DNA of 38,383 bases from CAYUXU01 sp964489695 (lineage in GTDB: Bacteria; Bacillota_I; Bacilli_A; Erysipelotrichales; Erysipelotrichaceae): the NCBI GenBank assembly GCA_964489695.1, contig CAZAZP010000008.1:1-38383 (forward strand), given 5' to 3'. The number at the start of each line of letters is the position of its first letter. Positions within the stretch are counted from its first letter, which is position 1. Shown here one piece after another: positions 23,999 through 31,994 of the stretch. Both the position numbers and the translations under genes were made by a program. Under the pieces are notes generated by a model. The model saw only the letters and a list, made by a program, of their open reading frames with translations, was not told the origin of the DNA and searched no databases.

Positions 23999-24512
23999 CA
24001 TTTTCCTCTTGTAAGATTACTTGATCAAAGCCATCAGTCTCTTTAGTTTTGACATAAACCCTTTCCGCCAGCGAGGTCGGAATATTTTTTCCAACATAAT
24101 CAGCGCGGATTGGCAGTTCGCGATGACCACGATCCACTAGTACTGCTAACTGGATTTGACGCGGACGCCCAAAAGTGATAATACCTTCCATGCCCGCTCG
24201 GACCGTTCGACCTTTAAATAATACATCATCAATAATAATTACTTTCTTACCAGCAAAATCTAAATCAAGTCGCGGGCGATTAATCTTTTTTAACTCATCA
24301 TCACGCCAGAATCCAACATTTAAGCCAATCATCGGCACCGTTTGATTTTCAATTAGTTTAAAATTTTCTACAATTCTCCCGGCCAAATCATAACCCCGCG
24401 TATAAAGACCGACTAACACCAGGTCTTCAATCCCTTTGTTTTTTTCGATTATCTCATGGGTAATCCGCTTGATGGTTCGCGCCATGGCTAGTTCATCCAT
24501 TAATATTTTCAT
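23988..24512 (-). CDS. pyrR: PyrR bifunctional regulator / uracil phosphoribosyltransferase
   Basis: RNA-binding attenuation protein of pyrimidine genes that also has uracil phosphoribosyltransferase activity. The PRPP-binding motif KVIIIDDVLFKGRTVRAGM and the block LAVLVDRGHRELPIRADYVG are diagnostic. The frame opens at GTG 24521, with ATG at 24515 and 24512; the AGGTGA site is best spaced for ATG 24512, giving about 174 residues. It stands alone: no pyr biosynthesis gene is nearby and I see no PyrR-binding attenuator upstream, so it would act in trans on distant operons. Confidence 0.94.
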   Translation of the reverse strand: MKILMDELAMARTIKRITHEIIEKNKGIEDLVLVGLYTRGYDLAGRIVENFKLIENQTVPMIGLNVGFWRDDELKKINRPRLDLDFAGKKVIIIDDVLFKGRTVRAGMEGIITFGRPRQIQLAVLVDRGHRELPIRADYVGKNIPTSLAERVYVKTKETDGFDQVILQEENEDL

Positions 24513-24532
24513 CATCTTCACCTTTTTTTATT

Positions 24533-24541
24533 ATTATAACA
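24533..24541 (-). promoter_or_regulatory. Extended -10 promoter of pyrR
   Basis: Minus strand TGTTATAAT about 20 bp before the start, with no -35 match at 17 bp. Same nonamer as before sufC, ftsW and murQ. Confidence 0.65.
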
Positions 24542-24569
24542 TCAAAGCTAAAAGATAGCCTACTCCTGG

Positions 24570-24598
24570 TTGAAATGACTGCTAAGATATGATATTAT
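24570..24598 (+). promoter_or_regulatory. Promoter of tRNA-Trp
   Basis: TTGAAA (24570-24575), 17-bp spacer, TATTAT (24593-24598), ending 12 bases before the tRNA. Confidence 0.75.
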
Positions 24599-24610
24599 AA
24601 CTAAGGCTTT

Positions 24611-24684
24611 AGGGGTATCGTACAATGGCAGTACGTCGGTCTCCAAAACCGTAGATGCGGGTTCGATTCCTGCTACCCCTGCCA
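24611..24684 (+). tRNA. trnW: tRNA-Trp (CCA anticodon)
   Basis: Acceptor stem AGGGGTA (24611-24617) pairs with TACCCCT (24674-24680), followed by discriminator G and an encoded CCA. The anticodon CCA is at 24643-24645 in the loop CTCCAAA, and the T-loop has GTTCGATTC. A CCA anticodon reads UGG only, consistent with TGA being a stop in this genome. It is a single tRNA with its own promoter. Confidence 0.97.
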
Positions 24685-24715
24685 AATATATTATCTTGAG
24701 CTAATACTTAATCTA

Positions 24716-24741
24716 AAAACACATCTTTAGGGATGTGTTTT
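24716..24741. terminator. Bidirectional terminator between tRNA-Trp and the HAD gene
   Basis: AAAACACATC and GATGTGTTTT form a 10-bp stem with a 6-nt loop. T tails exist in both directions, longer on the minus strand, so it can end both the tRNA and the HAD-gene transcripts. Confidence 0.8.
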
Positions 24742-24755
24742 ACTTACGAATATTT

Positions 24756-25652
24756 TTAAAATTTACCTGTTTTACGCATTTTTAGAGCTAACTCCTCTAA
24801 GATTACCGCAACCCCATCATTCAAGTTGGATAAAGCTAAAATATCCGCATGCTCTTTCACCGAAGCTAAGGCATTTTCCATCACCACAGCAGTTCCGGCC
24901 ACTTCGAGCATTGAGATATCATTTTCTCCATCCCCAAACGCCATTGTTTCAGTTAAGTCAATCGCTTCATGCACTGCGATTTGTTTTAAAGCTGCGCCTT
25001 TACTGATACCAGCCGGCATCCCTTCTAACCAACGTAACGTGGTAAAAGAAAAATCGATTTTACCTGCAAATAACTCCGCTAATTGATCTTTCACTGCTGC
25101 TAAGCGCTCTGGCTCTTCGGTAAAGATGATTTTATTACAGCTACTTGGTGCTTCTGACGCACTGTTTATGTAATGCAAGTAGGGATAATTTGATTGCGGG
25201 TTAACTGGTAACCAAATCCCAGCAGTAATGCGTGTCGTTTCAAGCTGATTTTCTGCGATATAGCGATATTTTTCAGCAATTAAACGCTCTGATAAGTAAG
25301 CATATAAAGTATCATCTTGAACCGCCATAAACTCTAAATCATGCTCGATCGCAAACGCTAAGGCTTTTTTAATTGTAGTATGTTCCAACACTTTTAATAC
25401 TTCAATATGACCATTAGCTGGTCGAGTAATCTGTTGGCCATTAACTCCAACTAACCAGCCATCATATTTTTTTAGCTCTAGTTGCTCGACAAACTGGGTC
25501 AATGATAATAAATTCCGACCTGAAGCTAAGACTACCTTAATACCTAGCTCTTGAACTTCTTTGACTGCTTGGGTGGTACGCTCACTTAACGCACTGTCTT
25601 GATTTAATAAGGTTCCATCCATGTCCGCGGCAATTAATTTTATTTTCACCAT
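24756..25652 (-). CDS. Cof-type HAD-IIB sugar-phosphate phosphatase
   Basis: Cytoplasmic haloacid-dehalogenase-type phosphatase of the Cof subfamily, 298 residues. Motif I DMDGTLL has the nucleophile Asp10 and Asp12, motif II is VVLASGRN near 40-47, the C2B cap lies in the middle, and motif III/IV is AFGDGENDISML near 240-251, followed by VVMENALASVKEHAD. These proteins usually act on sugar phosphates, FMN or PLP, and the substrate is not predictable. It follows the PFOR across a strong terminator and no good own promoter is seen. Confidence 0.9.
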   Translation of the reverse strand: MVKIKLIAADMDGTLLNQDSALSERTTQAVKEVQELGIKVVLASGRNLLSLTQFVEQLELKKYDGWLVGVNGQQITRPANGHIEVLKVLEHTTIKKALAFAIEHDLEFMAVQDDTLYAYLSERLIAEKYRYIAENQLETTRITAGIWLPVNPQSNYPYLHYINSASEAPSSCNKIIFTEEPERLAAVKDQLAELFAGKIDFSFTTLRWLEGMPAGISKGAALKQIAVHEAIDLTETMAFGDGENDISMLEVAGTAVVMENALASVKEHADILALSNLNDGVAVILEELALKMRKTGKF

Positions 25653-25671
25653 ATACTTCCTTTCAATTACG

Positions 25672-25702
25672 AAAAGTAGATACCGAAATGATATCTACTT
25701 TT
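25672..25702 (-). terminator. Terminator after the PFOR gene
   Basis: AAAAGTAGATA and TATCTACTTTT make a perfect 11-bp stem with a 9-nt loop, beginning four bases after the stop codon. The T tail on the minus strand is TTTTCGTAAT. Confidence 0.8.
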
Positions 25703-25706
25703 GCTC

Positions 25707-28700
25707 TTAAACTAATTTCGTTAGTCGCGTAAAGCGTTTTTCCGCATCGACTTGTGATTTATAGAACAATTCATCAGCTTGTGCTGGATTAACGCCAGGT
25801 AAGGCTGCATACCGTGTTTCAGTTAAAATAAAGTCTTTATATTTCTCGAAATTTGGTTTTGGATAGTCAATCGTTAACGGTTTTTCTTCATTCAATGGGT
25901 TAAAGCGATATAGTGGCCAATAACCGCATTCAACAGCTTTCTTTTGAGTTTGTTGGTGATTCATCAAGCCACCTGCAATCCCGTGTTCAATACATGGCGA
26001 ATAAGCTAGGATTAATGAAGGTCCATCATATGCTTCAGCTTCTTTTAAGGCTTTAATGGTTTGCATCCGATTTGCACCCATGGCAATTGAAGCTACATAA
26101 ACATGACCATAAGCCATCGCAATTTGACCTAAATCTTTCTTCGCGGTAACTTTTCCACCCGCTGCGAATTTAGCGATTGAAGCAGCTTGTGAAGCCTTGG
26201 AAGATTGACCACCTGTATTTGAATAAACTTCGGTATCTAAGACTAAAATATTCACGTTTAGGCTATTAGCTAAGACATGGTCTAACCCACCATAGCCAAT
26301 ATCATAAGCCCAACCATCACCACCGATAATCCAAACAGATTTACTAATTAAGTCTCGTTCAAATTCAAGGACTTGTTTAACTGGTTCATAGCTACTAGCT
26401 TCGATCAATTTAACCAAATCTTTCGCTAAGAAACGTTCCTCAATCCGGTCGCCTTTAACCGCTAAGTATTTTTCAATTTGTTCTTTTAAGGCTGGTTCGA
26501 CTTGATCAAGTGCATCTGATAACAAGTTGACAATTTGTGCGGCTTTAAAGTCTTGGGCAATCTTCATACCGAAACCATATTCAGCGTTGTCTTCAAATAA
26601 TGAGTTCGACCAAGCAATACCTTCACCATCCTTATCCGTTACAAATGGTGAACTTGGCGTTGAACCACAATAAATTGAAGAACAGCCAGTTGCGTTAGCA
26701 ATCAACATATCACGACCAAATAATTGTGAAGCTAAGCGATAATATGGTGTTTCACCACAACCAGCACAAGCACCACTAACTTCAAAGTAAGGATATAAAA
26801 ATTGGGAACCTTTGACTTGATCAGTACTAAAGACATCAGATTTATATTCCGTATGTTTGTATAAGTAATTAGCTAACGGAGCTTCAGGTAACATTTCATT
26901 AACATCAACCATTTCTAAAGCTTTTTTACCTGGACCTTTACCTGGACATTCAACGACGCAAAGAGCACAGCCGACGCAGTTATCTGGTGATACTTGTACG
27001 CGATAAACATATTTATCAGCTTGCGGGCCCATCGCCTTTAAAGTTTCAAAGTCCATTGGGGCATCAGTAACTTCTTCACCGGTTAACAAGAAGGTTCTAA
27101 TCGTCGCATGAGGACAAACAAAGGAACAGAAACCACATTGGATACAGTTTTCTGGAATCCATTTTGGAACTTGGGTCGCAATCGTTCGGTGTTCGTCAAA
27201 GGCGACGTTATTTCTAAAGGAACCATCTAAAATATTATGCTCTAAGAATGCTGAAACAGGTAAATCATAACCTTCAAGACTATTGATTGGATTAACAAAC
27301 TCATCAAAGTAACGATCACCAGTCGTTACGACAGTTTTATTTACTGGTAAATCAGCCCAAGCAGGATTAACTGGTACTTCAACTAAACCAACCTTACCAT
27401 TATCAATTGCTTCATGGTTCAGGCGAACAATTTCTTCACCCTTTTTACCATAACTAGCTGTAGCAGCATCTTTCATATATTTTAATGCATCTTCAAATGG
27501 GATAATTTGTGGGTTTAAAGCAAAGAAACTCGATTGTAAAATTGTATTAGTCCGGCGACCCATACCAATTTTTGTTGCAATTTCAGTCGCGTTTATAATA
27601 TAGAATTTTGCTTGCTTTAAAGCTAATTGACGTTTAACCCGATTTGGTAAATGAGCTTCAATATTAGCTAAATCAAATGTAGTGTTTAGTAAAAAAGTAC
27701 CACCTTTTTTCAAGTTCGCTAACATATCATATTTTAATAAATAAGCATCTAACGAACAAGAAATAAAGTCCGCGTTATTAATATAATAAGTTGATCTAAT
27801 TGGTGAAGGACCAAAGCGTAAGTGCGAGCGAGTTGCGCCACCAGCTTTTTTCGAGTCATAAGCAAAATAAGCTTGTGAGTATAAATCGGTATGATCACCA
27901 ATAATTTTAATTGAGTTTTTATTAGCTGAAACTGTTCCATCCGAACCTAAACCATAAAATAAGCAAGATGTATAATCATTTTCCACACTAAATTCTGGAT
28001 CACTAGCTAAAGATAGATTAGTTACATCATCAATAATACTAATGGTAAAGCTATTCTTTGGAGCATCAGCTTTCAAATTATCATAAACAGCTTTGATATC
28101 ACGTGGTTGAGTGTCTTTACTCGATAAGCCATAACGTCCACCAACAATTAAATCAATTTGTTGATAACCCTTTAAAGCCGCATAAACATCGAGATAAAGT
28201 GGTTCATGTGATCCTTGTTCTTTCGTTCGATCTAAGACCGCCACTTTTTTCACGCTCGCTGGGATAACCTTTTTTAATAAATCAGCTGCAAATGGTCGAT
28301 ACAGGTGAACTTTAACTAAACCAACTTTTTCACCTTGTTTATTTAAAACATCAACGACTTCTTTGGTAGTTTCAGTTACACTGCCCATCGCCACAATAAT
28401 TGAAGTAGCATCGTCAGCGCCATAATAAGTAAATGGTGCGTATTCTCGACCAGTAATCTTACTAATTTCGCTCATATAATCAGCCACAATGCCGACTACT
28501 TGATCATAGTGTAAGTTTTGAGCTTCCCGACCTTGGAAATAAATATCATCATTTTCTGCCCCACCACGAGTTACCGGGTTAGTATGGGGGTTTAATGCAT
28601 TAGCTCTAAATTTAGCTAAAGCGGTTTGATCAATTAAACTAGCTAGCTTACTTTGATCAATCACTTCAATTTTTTGGATTTCATGTGAAGTTCTAAAACC

Positions 28701-29216
28701 ATCAAAGAAATGCAAAACAGGACTACTCGCTTTAATGGCTGTTAAATGAGCCACCCCAGCTAAATCCATCGCTTCTTGGACTGAATGGGACGCAATCATC
28801 GTCACGCCAGTTTGACGAACCGCATAAATATCTTGATGATCACCAAAAATTGATAACGAACGAGTAGCGATTGAGCGCGCGGAAACATGTAATACCGCTG
28901 GAATCATTTCACCAACCCATTTGTAGATATTGGGAATCATTAACAATAAACCTTGTGAGGCGGTAAAGGTAGTGGCTAGCGTACCAGCTTGTAAAGCCCC
29001 ATGGACCGTTCCCGCTGCACCAGCTTCTGACTGCATTTCTACTACTCTCACGACTGCATCAAAAATATTCTTTCTTCCTTGTGAGGCCCAAGCATCAACC
29101 AGCTCGGCCATTGTGGAAGATGGAGTAATTGGATAAATACCAGCTACTTCCGTAAAGGCATACGCAACCGTCGCTGCGGCGGTATTCCCATCCATACTCT
29201 TATAAACTTTAGGCAT
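25707..29216 (-). CDS. nifJ: Pyruvate:ferredoxin (flavodoxin) oxidoreductase
   Basis: Single-chain 1169-residue enzyme that oxidises pyruvate to acetyl-CoA and CO2, reducing ferredoxin or flavodoxin. Domain order: N-terminal pyrimidine-binding domain (GNTAAATVAYAFTEVAGIYPITPSS region), the transketolase-like and EKR-type region, a two-cluster ferredoxin domain with CIQCGFC...CP near 690 and CVGCALC...CP near 750, then the thiamine-diphosphate domain with CAGCGETPYY near 818 and GGDGWAYDIGYGGLDHV. It is oxygen sensitive and needs three 4Fe-4S clusters. It follows murQ by 18 bp with GCGAGGA upstream, so it is probably cotranscribed with it. Confidence 0.97.
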   Translation of the reverse strand: MPKVYKSMDGNTAAATVAYAFTEVAGIYPITPSSTMAELVDAWASQGRKNIFDAVVRVVEMQSEAGAAGTVHGALQAGTLATTFTASQGLLLMIPNIYKWVGEMIPAVLHVSARSIATRSLSIFGDHQDIYAVRQTGVTMIASHSVQEAMDLAGVAHLTAIKASSPVLHFFDGFRTSHEIQKIEVIDQSKLASLIDQTALAKFRANALNPHTNPVTRGGAENDDIYFQGREAQNLHYDQVVGIVADYMSEISKITGREYAPFTYYGADDATSIIVAMGSVTETTKEVVDVLNKQGEKVGLVKVHLYRPFAADLLKKVIPASVKKVAVLDRTKEQGSHEPLYLDVYAALKGYQQIDLIVGGRYGLSSKDTQPRDIKAVYDNLKADAPKNSFTISIIDDVTNLSLASDPEFSVENDYTSCLFYGLGSDGTVSANKNSIKIIGDHTDLYSQAYFAYDSKKAGGATRSHLRFGPSPIRSTYYINNADFISCSLDAYLLKYDMLANLKKGGTFLLNTTFDLANIEAHLPNRVKRQLALKQAKFYIINATEIATKIGMGRRTNTILQSSFFALNPQIIPFEDALKYMKDAATASYGKKGEEIVRLNHEAIDNGKVGLVEVPVNPAWADLPVNKTVVTTGDRYFDEFVNPINSLEGYDLPVSAFLEHNILDGSFRNNVAFDEHRTIATQVPKWIPENCIQCGFCSFVCPHATIRTFLLTGEEVTDAPMDFETLKAMGPQADKYVYRVQVSPDNCVGCALCVVECPGKGPGKKALEMVDVNEMLPEAPLANYLYKHTEYKSDVFSTDQVKGSQFLYPYFEVSGACAGCGETPYYRLASQLFGRDMLIANATGCSSIYCGSTPSSPFVTDKDGEGIAWSNSLFEDNAEYGFGMKIAQDFKAAQIVNLLSDALDQVEPALKEQIEKYLAVKGDRIEERFLAKDLVKLIEASSYEPVKQVLEFERDLISKSVWIIGGDGWAYDIGYGGLDHVLANSLNVNILVLDTEVYSNTGGQSSKASQAASIAKFAAGGKVTAKKDLGQIAMAYGHVYVASIAMGANRMQTIKALKEAEAYDGPSLILAYSPCIEHGIAGGLMNHQQTQKKAVECGYWPLYRFNPLNEEKPLTIDYPKPNFEKYKDFILTETRYAALPGVNPAQADELFYKSQVDAEKRFTRLTKLV

Positions 29217-29234
29217 ATTTTTCCTCGCTTTCTC

Positions 29235-30131
29235 CTATTTTATTGCTTCACGAATAAATCCGTGATGATCAGCTAATTGTTGGTTCGCCGCGGAAACGTC
29301 AAGACCAGTTAAGATCATGACAATCGCTAATTTGGCATTCTGATTAGCCCGAGTCAAATAATCACTCGCTGTTTCATAATCGCAATCAGTTGCCATCATA
29401 ACAATCCGTTTCGCCCGTTCTAGTAACTTAAGATTCGTAACTTTCACATCGACCATCAAGTTACCATAAACTTTACCAATTCCAACCATACTAGCGGTTG
29501 ATAACATATTTAAAATTAATTTTTGGGCCGTCCCTGATTTTAAACGGGTCGAACCCGTTAAAACTTCCGGTCCTAACGCTACTTCAATCGCTACTTGAGC
29601 GACTTTACCAATTTCAGAATCCAAATTGCAAGCGACCGCAACAGTTTTTGCTCCCAGTTCATTACCATAAGCTAAAGCTCCTAAAACATAAGGTGTCCGA
29701 CCACTAGCTGCGATTCCGACCACGACATCATTAGCCGTTAAATTCACTGCTTTTAAATCAGCTTCCCCTAATTCCGCTGAATCTTCAACCCCTTCTTGAG
29801 CCACGATAAAAGCTTCTTGACCACCAGCTAAGATACCGATGACTTCATCCGTGGTCCCAAAGGTAGGCATACATTCCGCCGCATCAATTACTCCTAAGCG
29901 ACCAGAGGTACCCGCTCCAATATAAATCATCCGACCACCAGCTTTTAAACTCGCAATAATCAGCTCTACTGCTTGATCAATCGCCGGTAACGCTTCAGCT
30001 AAAATTTGCGGTACGCGTTGATCTTCTTCATTCATAATTCGTAAAACTTCCAAGGTTGAAAGCCGATCTAACTCCATCGTTTTCGGGTTTCTATTTTCAG
30101 TTGTCAAATGTCCGATTTGAACTTGTTTCAT
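29235..30131 (-). CDS. murQ: N-acetylmuramic acid 6-phosphate etherase
   Basis: Cleaves the lactyl ether of MurNAc-6-phosphate to yield GlcNAc-6-phosphate and lactate in wall recycling. The 298 residues fit the family: N-terminal TTENRNPKTMELDRLST, the SIS-domain phosphate site IYIGAGTSGRLGVIDAAECMPTF with the catalytic Glu86, ILAGGQEAF near 100-108 and EGVEDSAELG with the second acidic residue. The product would be used by NagA. No MurNAc phosphotransferase gene lies next to it; the PFOR follows instead, an unusual partner. GGAGG precedes the ATG. Confidence 0.96.
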   Translation of the reverse strand: MKQVQIGHLTTENRNPKTMELDRLSTLEVLRIMNEEDQRVPQILAEALPAIDQAVELIIASLKAGGRMIYIGAGTSGRLGVIDAAECMPTFGTTDEVIGILAGGQEAFIVAQEGVEDSAELGEADLKAVNLTANDVVVGIAASGRTPYVLGALAYGNELGAKTVAVACNLDSEIGKVAQVAIEVALGPEVLTGSTRLKSGTAQKLILNMLSTASMVGIGKVYGNLMVDVKVTNLKLLERAKRIVMMATDCDYETASDYLTRANQNAKLAIVMILTGLDVSAANQQLADHHGFIREAIK

Positions 30132-30148
30132 AAAAAACCTCCAAAGTA

Positions 30149-30157
30149 ATTATAACA
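30149..30157 (-). promoter_or_regulatory. Extended -10 promoter of murQ-PFOR
   Basis: Minus strand TGTTATAAT, 17 bases before the murQ start, with no good -35 box (TTCTAA at best). It lies in the 36-bp gap between the ABC-F gene and murQ. Confidence 0.65.
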
Positions 30158-30167
30158 TTAATCTTGC

Positions 30168-31994
30168 TTAATTAGAATGGTCTTTTTCCCAATCTAAATA
30201 AAGATTCGCTAACTCTTGTTCAGTGCTGGCGATTTCTTTTTCTAAGTTAGCAAGTTTTGTATAATCTAAATAGTAAGCTTCATCAAACATCAACTCTTTT
30301 AGCTGCTTCAATTGATTTTCTTTGATTGTAATTTGTCTTTCAAGCTTGCCTAAAGACCGTTTTACGCGGGTTGGGGTAGTCTTTTTCACGCTAACTGGTT
30401 CAGAAGTTGTGTCCACTTGACTAGCTAAATAATCGCAATAATTACCAGGGAAATGAATCACACCGTCAGCTTGAAAAATTAATAGTTCCGTTGCTAATTG
30501 TTCAATAAAATAACGATCATGCGAAACAAAAATTAAAGTTAAAGATGTATTTAACAAGGCCGCTTCAAAACTATCTTTCGCCGCTAAATCTAAGTGGTTA
30601 GTTGGTTCATCTAACAGTAATAAATTATCGCCTGCTAACATTAATTTCAATAACGCCAAACGAACTAGTTCACCTCCCGAACAAACATCTAAACTTTTAT
30701 GAACTGCCTCTTGTGTAAAACCTAAACTAGCGAGTGCCCCCCGAATTTCAGTCGTCGTATAATCGGGATAAGCCCGCCATAGATAGTCCAAAATCGAACT
30801 TGTTTGTTTCTTTTGCGCAGCTTGTTGTTCAAAATATCCCACACTAATCTGATGTCCTAACCGATATGATCCTGCTAAAGCTGGTAACTTTTGGGCTAAA
30901 GTTTTTAATAAAGTTGATTTACCAATCCCATTCGCTCCAATAATTCCTAAGCGACTACCTTGATAAAGGGTAAAGCTAACTTGACCTAGCGGTTTATTAT
31001 AACCAAAAACTAGCTCAGCGACTTCTAAAACTTTTTTCCCACCTTTTAATTGTTGTTTAAATTTAAACTTTAAGTTCTGCTCAGCTGGTTTAACTAAGGT
31101 TATTTTATCTAGTTTTTCCAGCTGTTTTATTTTGGATTTAACTTGTTTAGCTTTTGATTGTTTAGCCCGATTGCGTTCAATAAACTCTTCAGCTTTTGCT
31201 AATTCAGCTTGTTGGGCTTGATATAGCTTAGCTGTGTTAGTAATCATCGTAGCTTTTTGTTGTTTATAAGCCGCATAGTCGCCATGATATTTAAATAGTT
31301 GTTGGTTTTCCAATTCATAAATAATCGTCGTGACATGATTAATAAATGCCCGATCATGAGAAATCACCACGATCGCACCCGGATATTGTTTTAAATAGGT
31401 TTCTAACCAAATAATCGTTTCTAAATCTAAATGATTAGTTGGTTCATCTAAAAGTAACAACTCGGGCTCTTCTAGTAAGAGCCGAATAAAAGCTAACTTT
31501 GTTTGTTCACCTCCAGAAAAACTGGGTAAAAATCGAGTTAATTCTGTTTCAGCAAACCCAAATTTAGTAAATAAGGTCTTGAGTTTAACTTCATATTGAT
31601 AACCACCTGCTTGTTCATAATTGGTCAGTAGTTGGCTATAACGAGCTAAATCACGGGGTTCTTGTTGCTGACTAATGCTTACTTCAAGTTGCTTTAGTTG
31701 TTGCTCTAAAACAAGTAAATCCTTAAAAGCGGCTAATAAATAGTCCTTCACCGTCACTGACTCATTTAAGCTTGTGGTTTGCGCTAGATATCCACAGCTA
31801 AGCTGACGACTCAGGTAACACTCACCCGCATCTAGTTGCTCTAGCCCAATTAAAACCCGCAATAAGGTAGTTTTACCAGTCCCATTATGACCAATCACAG
31901 CGACTTTCTCACGGGCTTTCAATTGAAAATTTATATTTTGAAAAATTTCAGTGGTCGAAAAACTCTTATAGCCATTAACAATCTCAGCTAACAT
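30168..31994 (-). CDS. ABC-F family ATPase (YdiF/Uup-like)
   Basis: Soluble twin-cassette ABC protein of the ABC-F type, which bind ribosomes and relieve stalled or drug-bound states; no membrane domain. It has 608 residues. The first cassette has GHNGTGKTT near 35-43 and FSGGEQTKLAF; the linker (about 245-320) is rich in Lys, Gln and Ala; the second cassette has GANGIGKST and SGGELVRLALL; both carry LLLDEPTNHLDL. The last 70 residues form a predicted coiled coil, typical of the YdiF/Uup group rather than drug-resistance members. The start overlaps the upstream stop as TAATG. Confidence 0.92.
   Translation of the reverse strand: MLAEIVNGYKSFSTTEIFQNINFQLKAREKVAVIGHNGTGKTTLLRVLIGLEQLDAGECYLSRQLSCGYLAQTTSLNESVTVKDYLLAAFKDLLVLEQQLKQLEVSISQQQEPRDLARYSQLLTNYEQAGGYQYEVKLKTLFTKFGFAETELTRFLPSFSGGEQTKLAFIRLLLEEPELLLLDEPTNHLDLETIIWLETYLKQYPGAIVVISHDRAFINHVTTIIYELENQQLFKYHGDYAAYKQQKATMITNTAKLYQAQQAELAKAEEFIERNRAKQSKAKQVKSKIKQLEKLDKITLVKPAEQNLKFKFKQQLKGGKKVLEVAELVFGYNKPLGQVSFTLYQGSRLGIIGANGIGKSTLLKTLAQKLPALAGSYRLGHQISVGYFEQQAAQKKQTSSILDYLWRAYPDYTTTEIRGALASLGFTQEAVHKSLDVCSGGELVRLALLKLMLAGDNLLLLDEPTNHLDLAAKDSFEAALLNTSLTLIFVSHDRYFIEQLATELLIFQADGVIHFPGNYCDYLASQVDTTSEPVSVKKTTPTRVKRSLGKLERQITIKENQLKQLKELMFDEAYYLDYTKLANLEKEIASTEQELANLYLDWEKDHSN

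Noticed and set aside
27749..27940. 63-codon frame inside the PFOR gene
   Set aside because: Low-complexity frame shadow within a conserved enzyme, without start signals.
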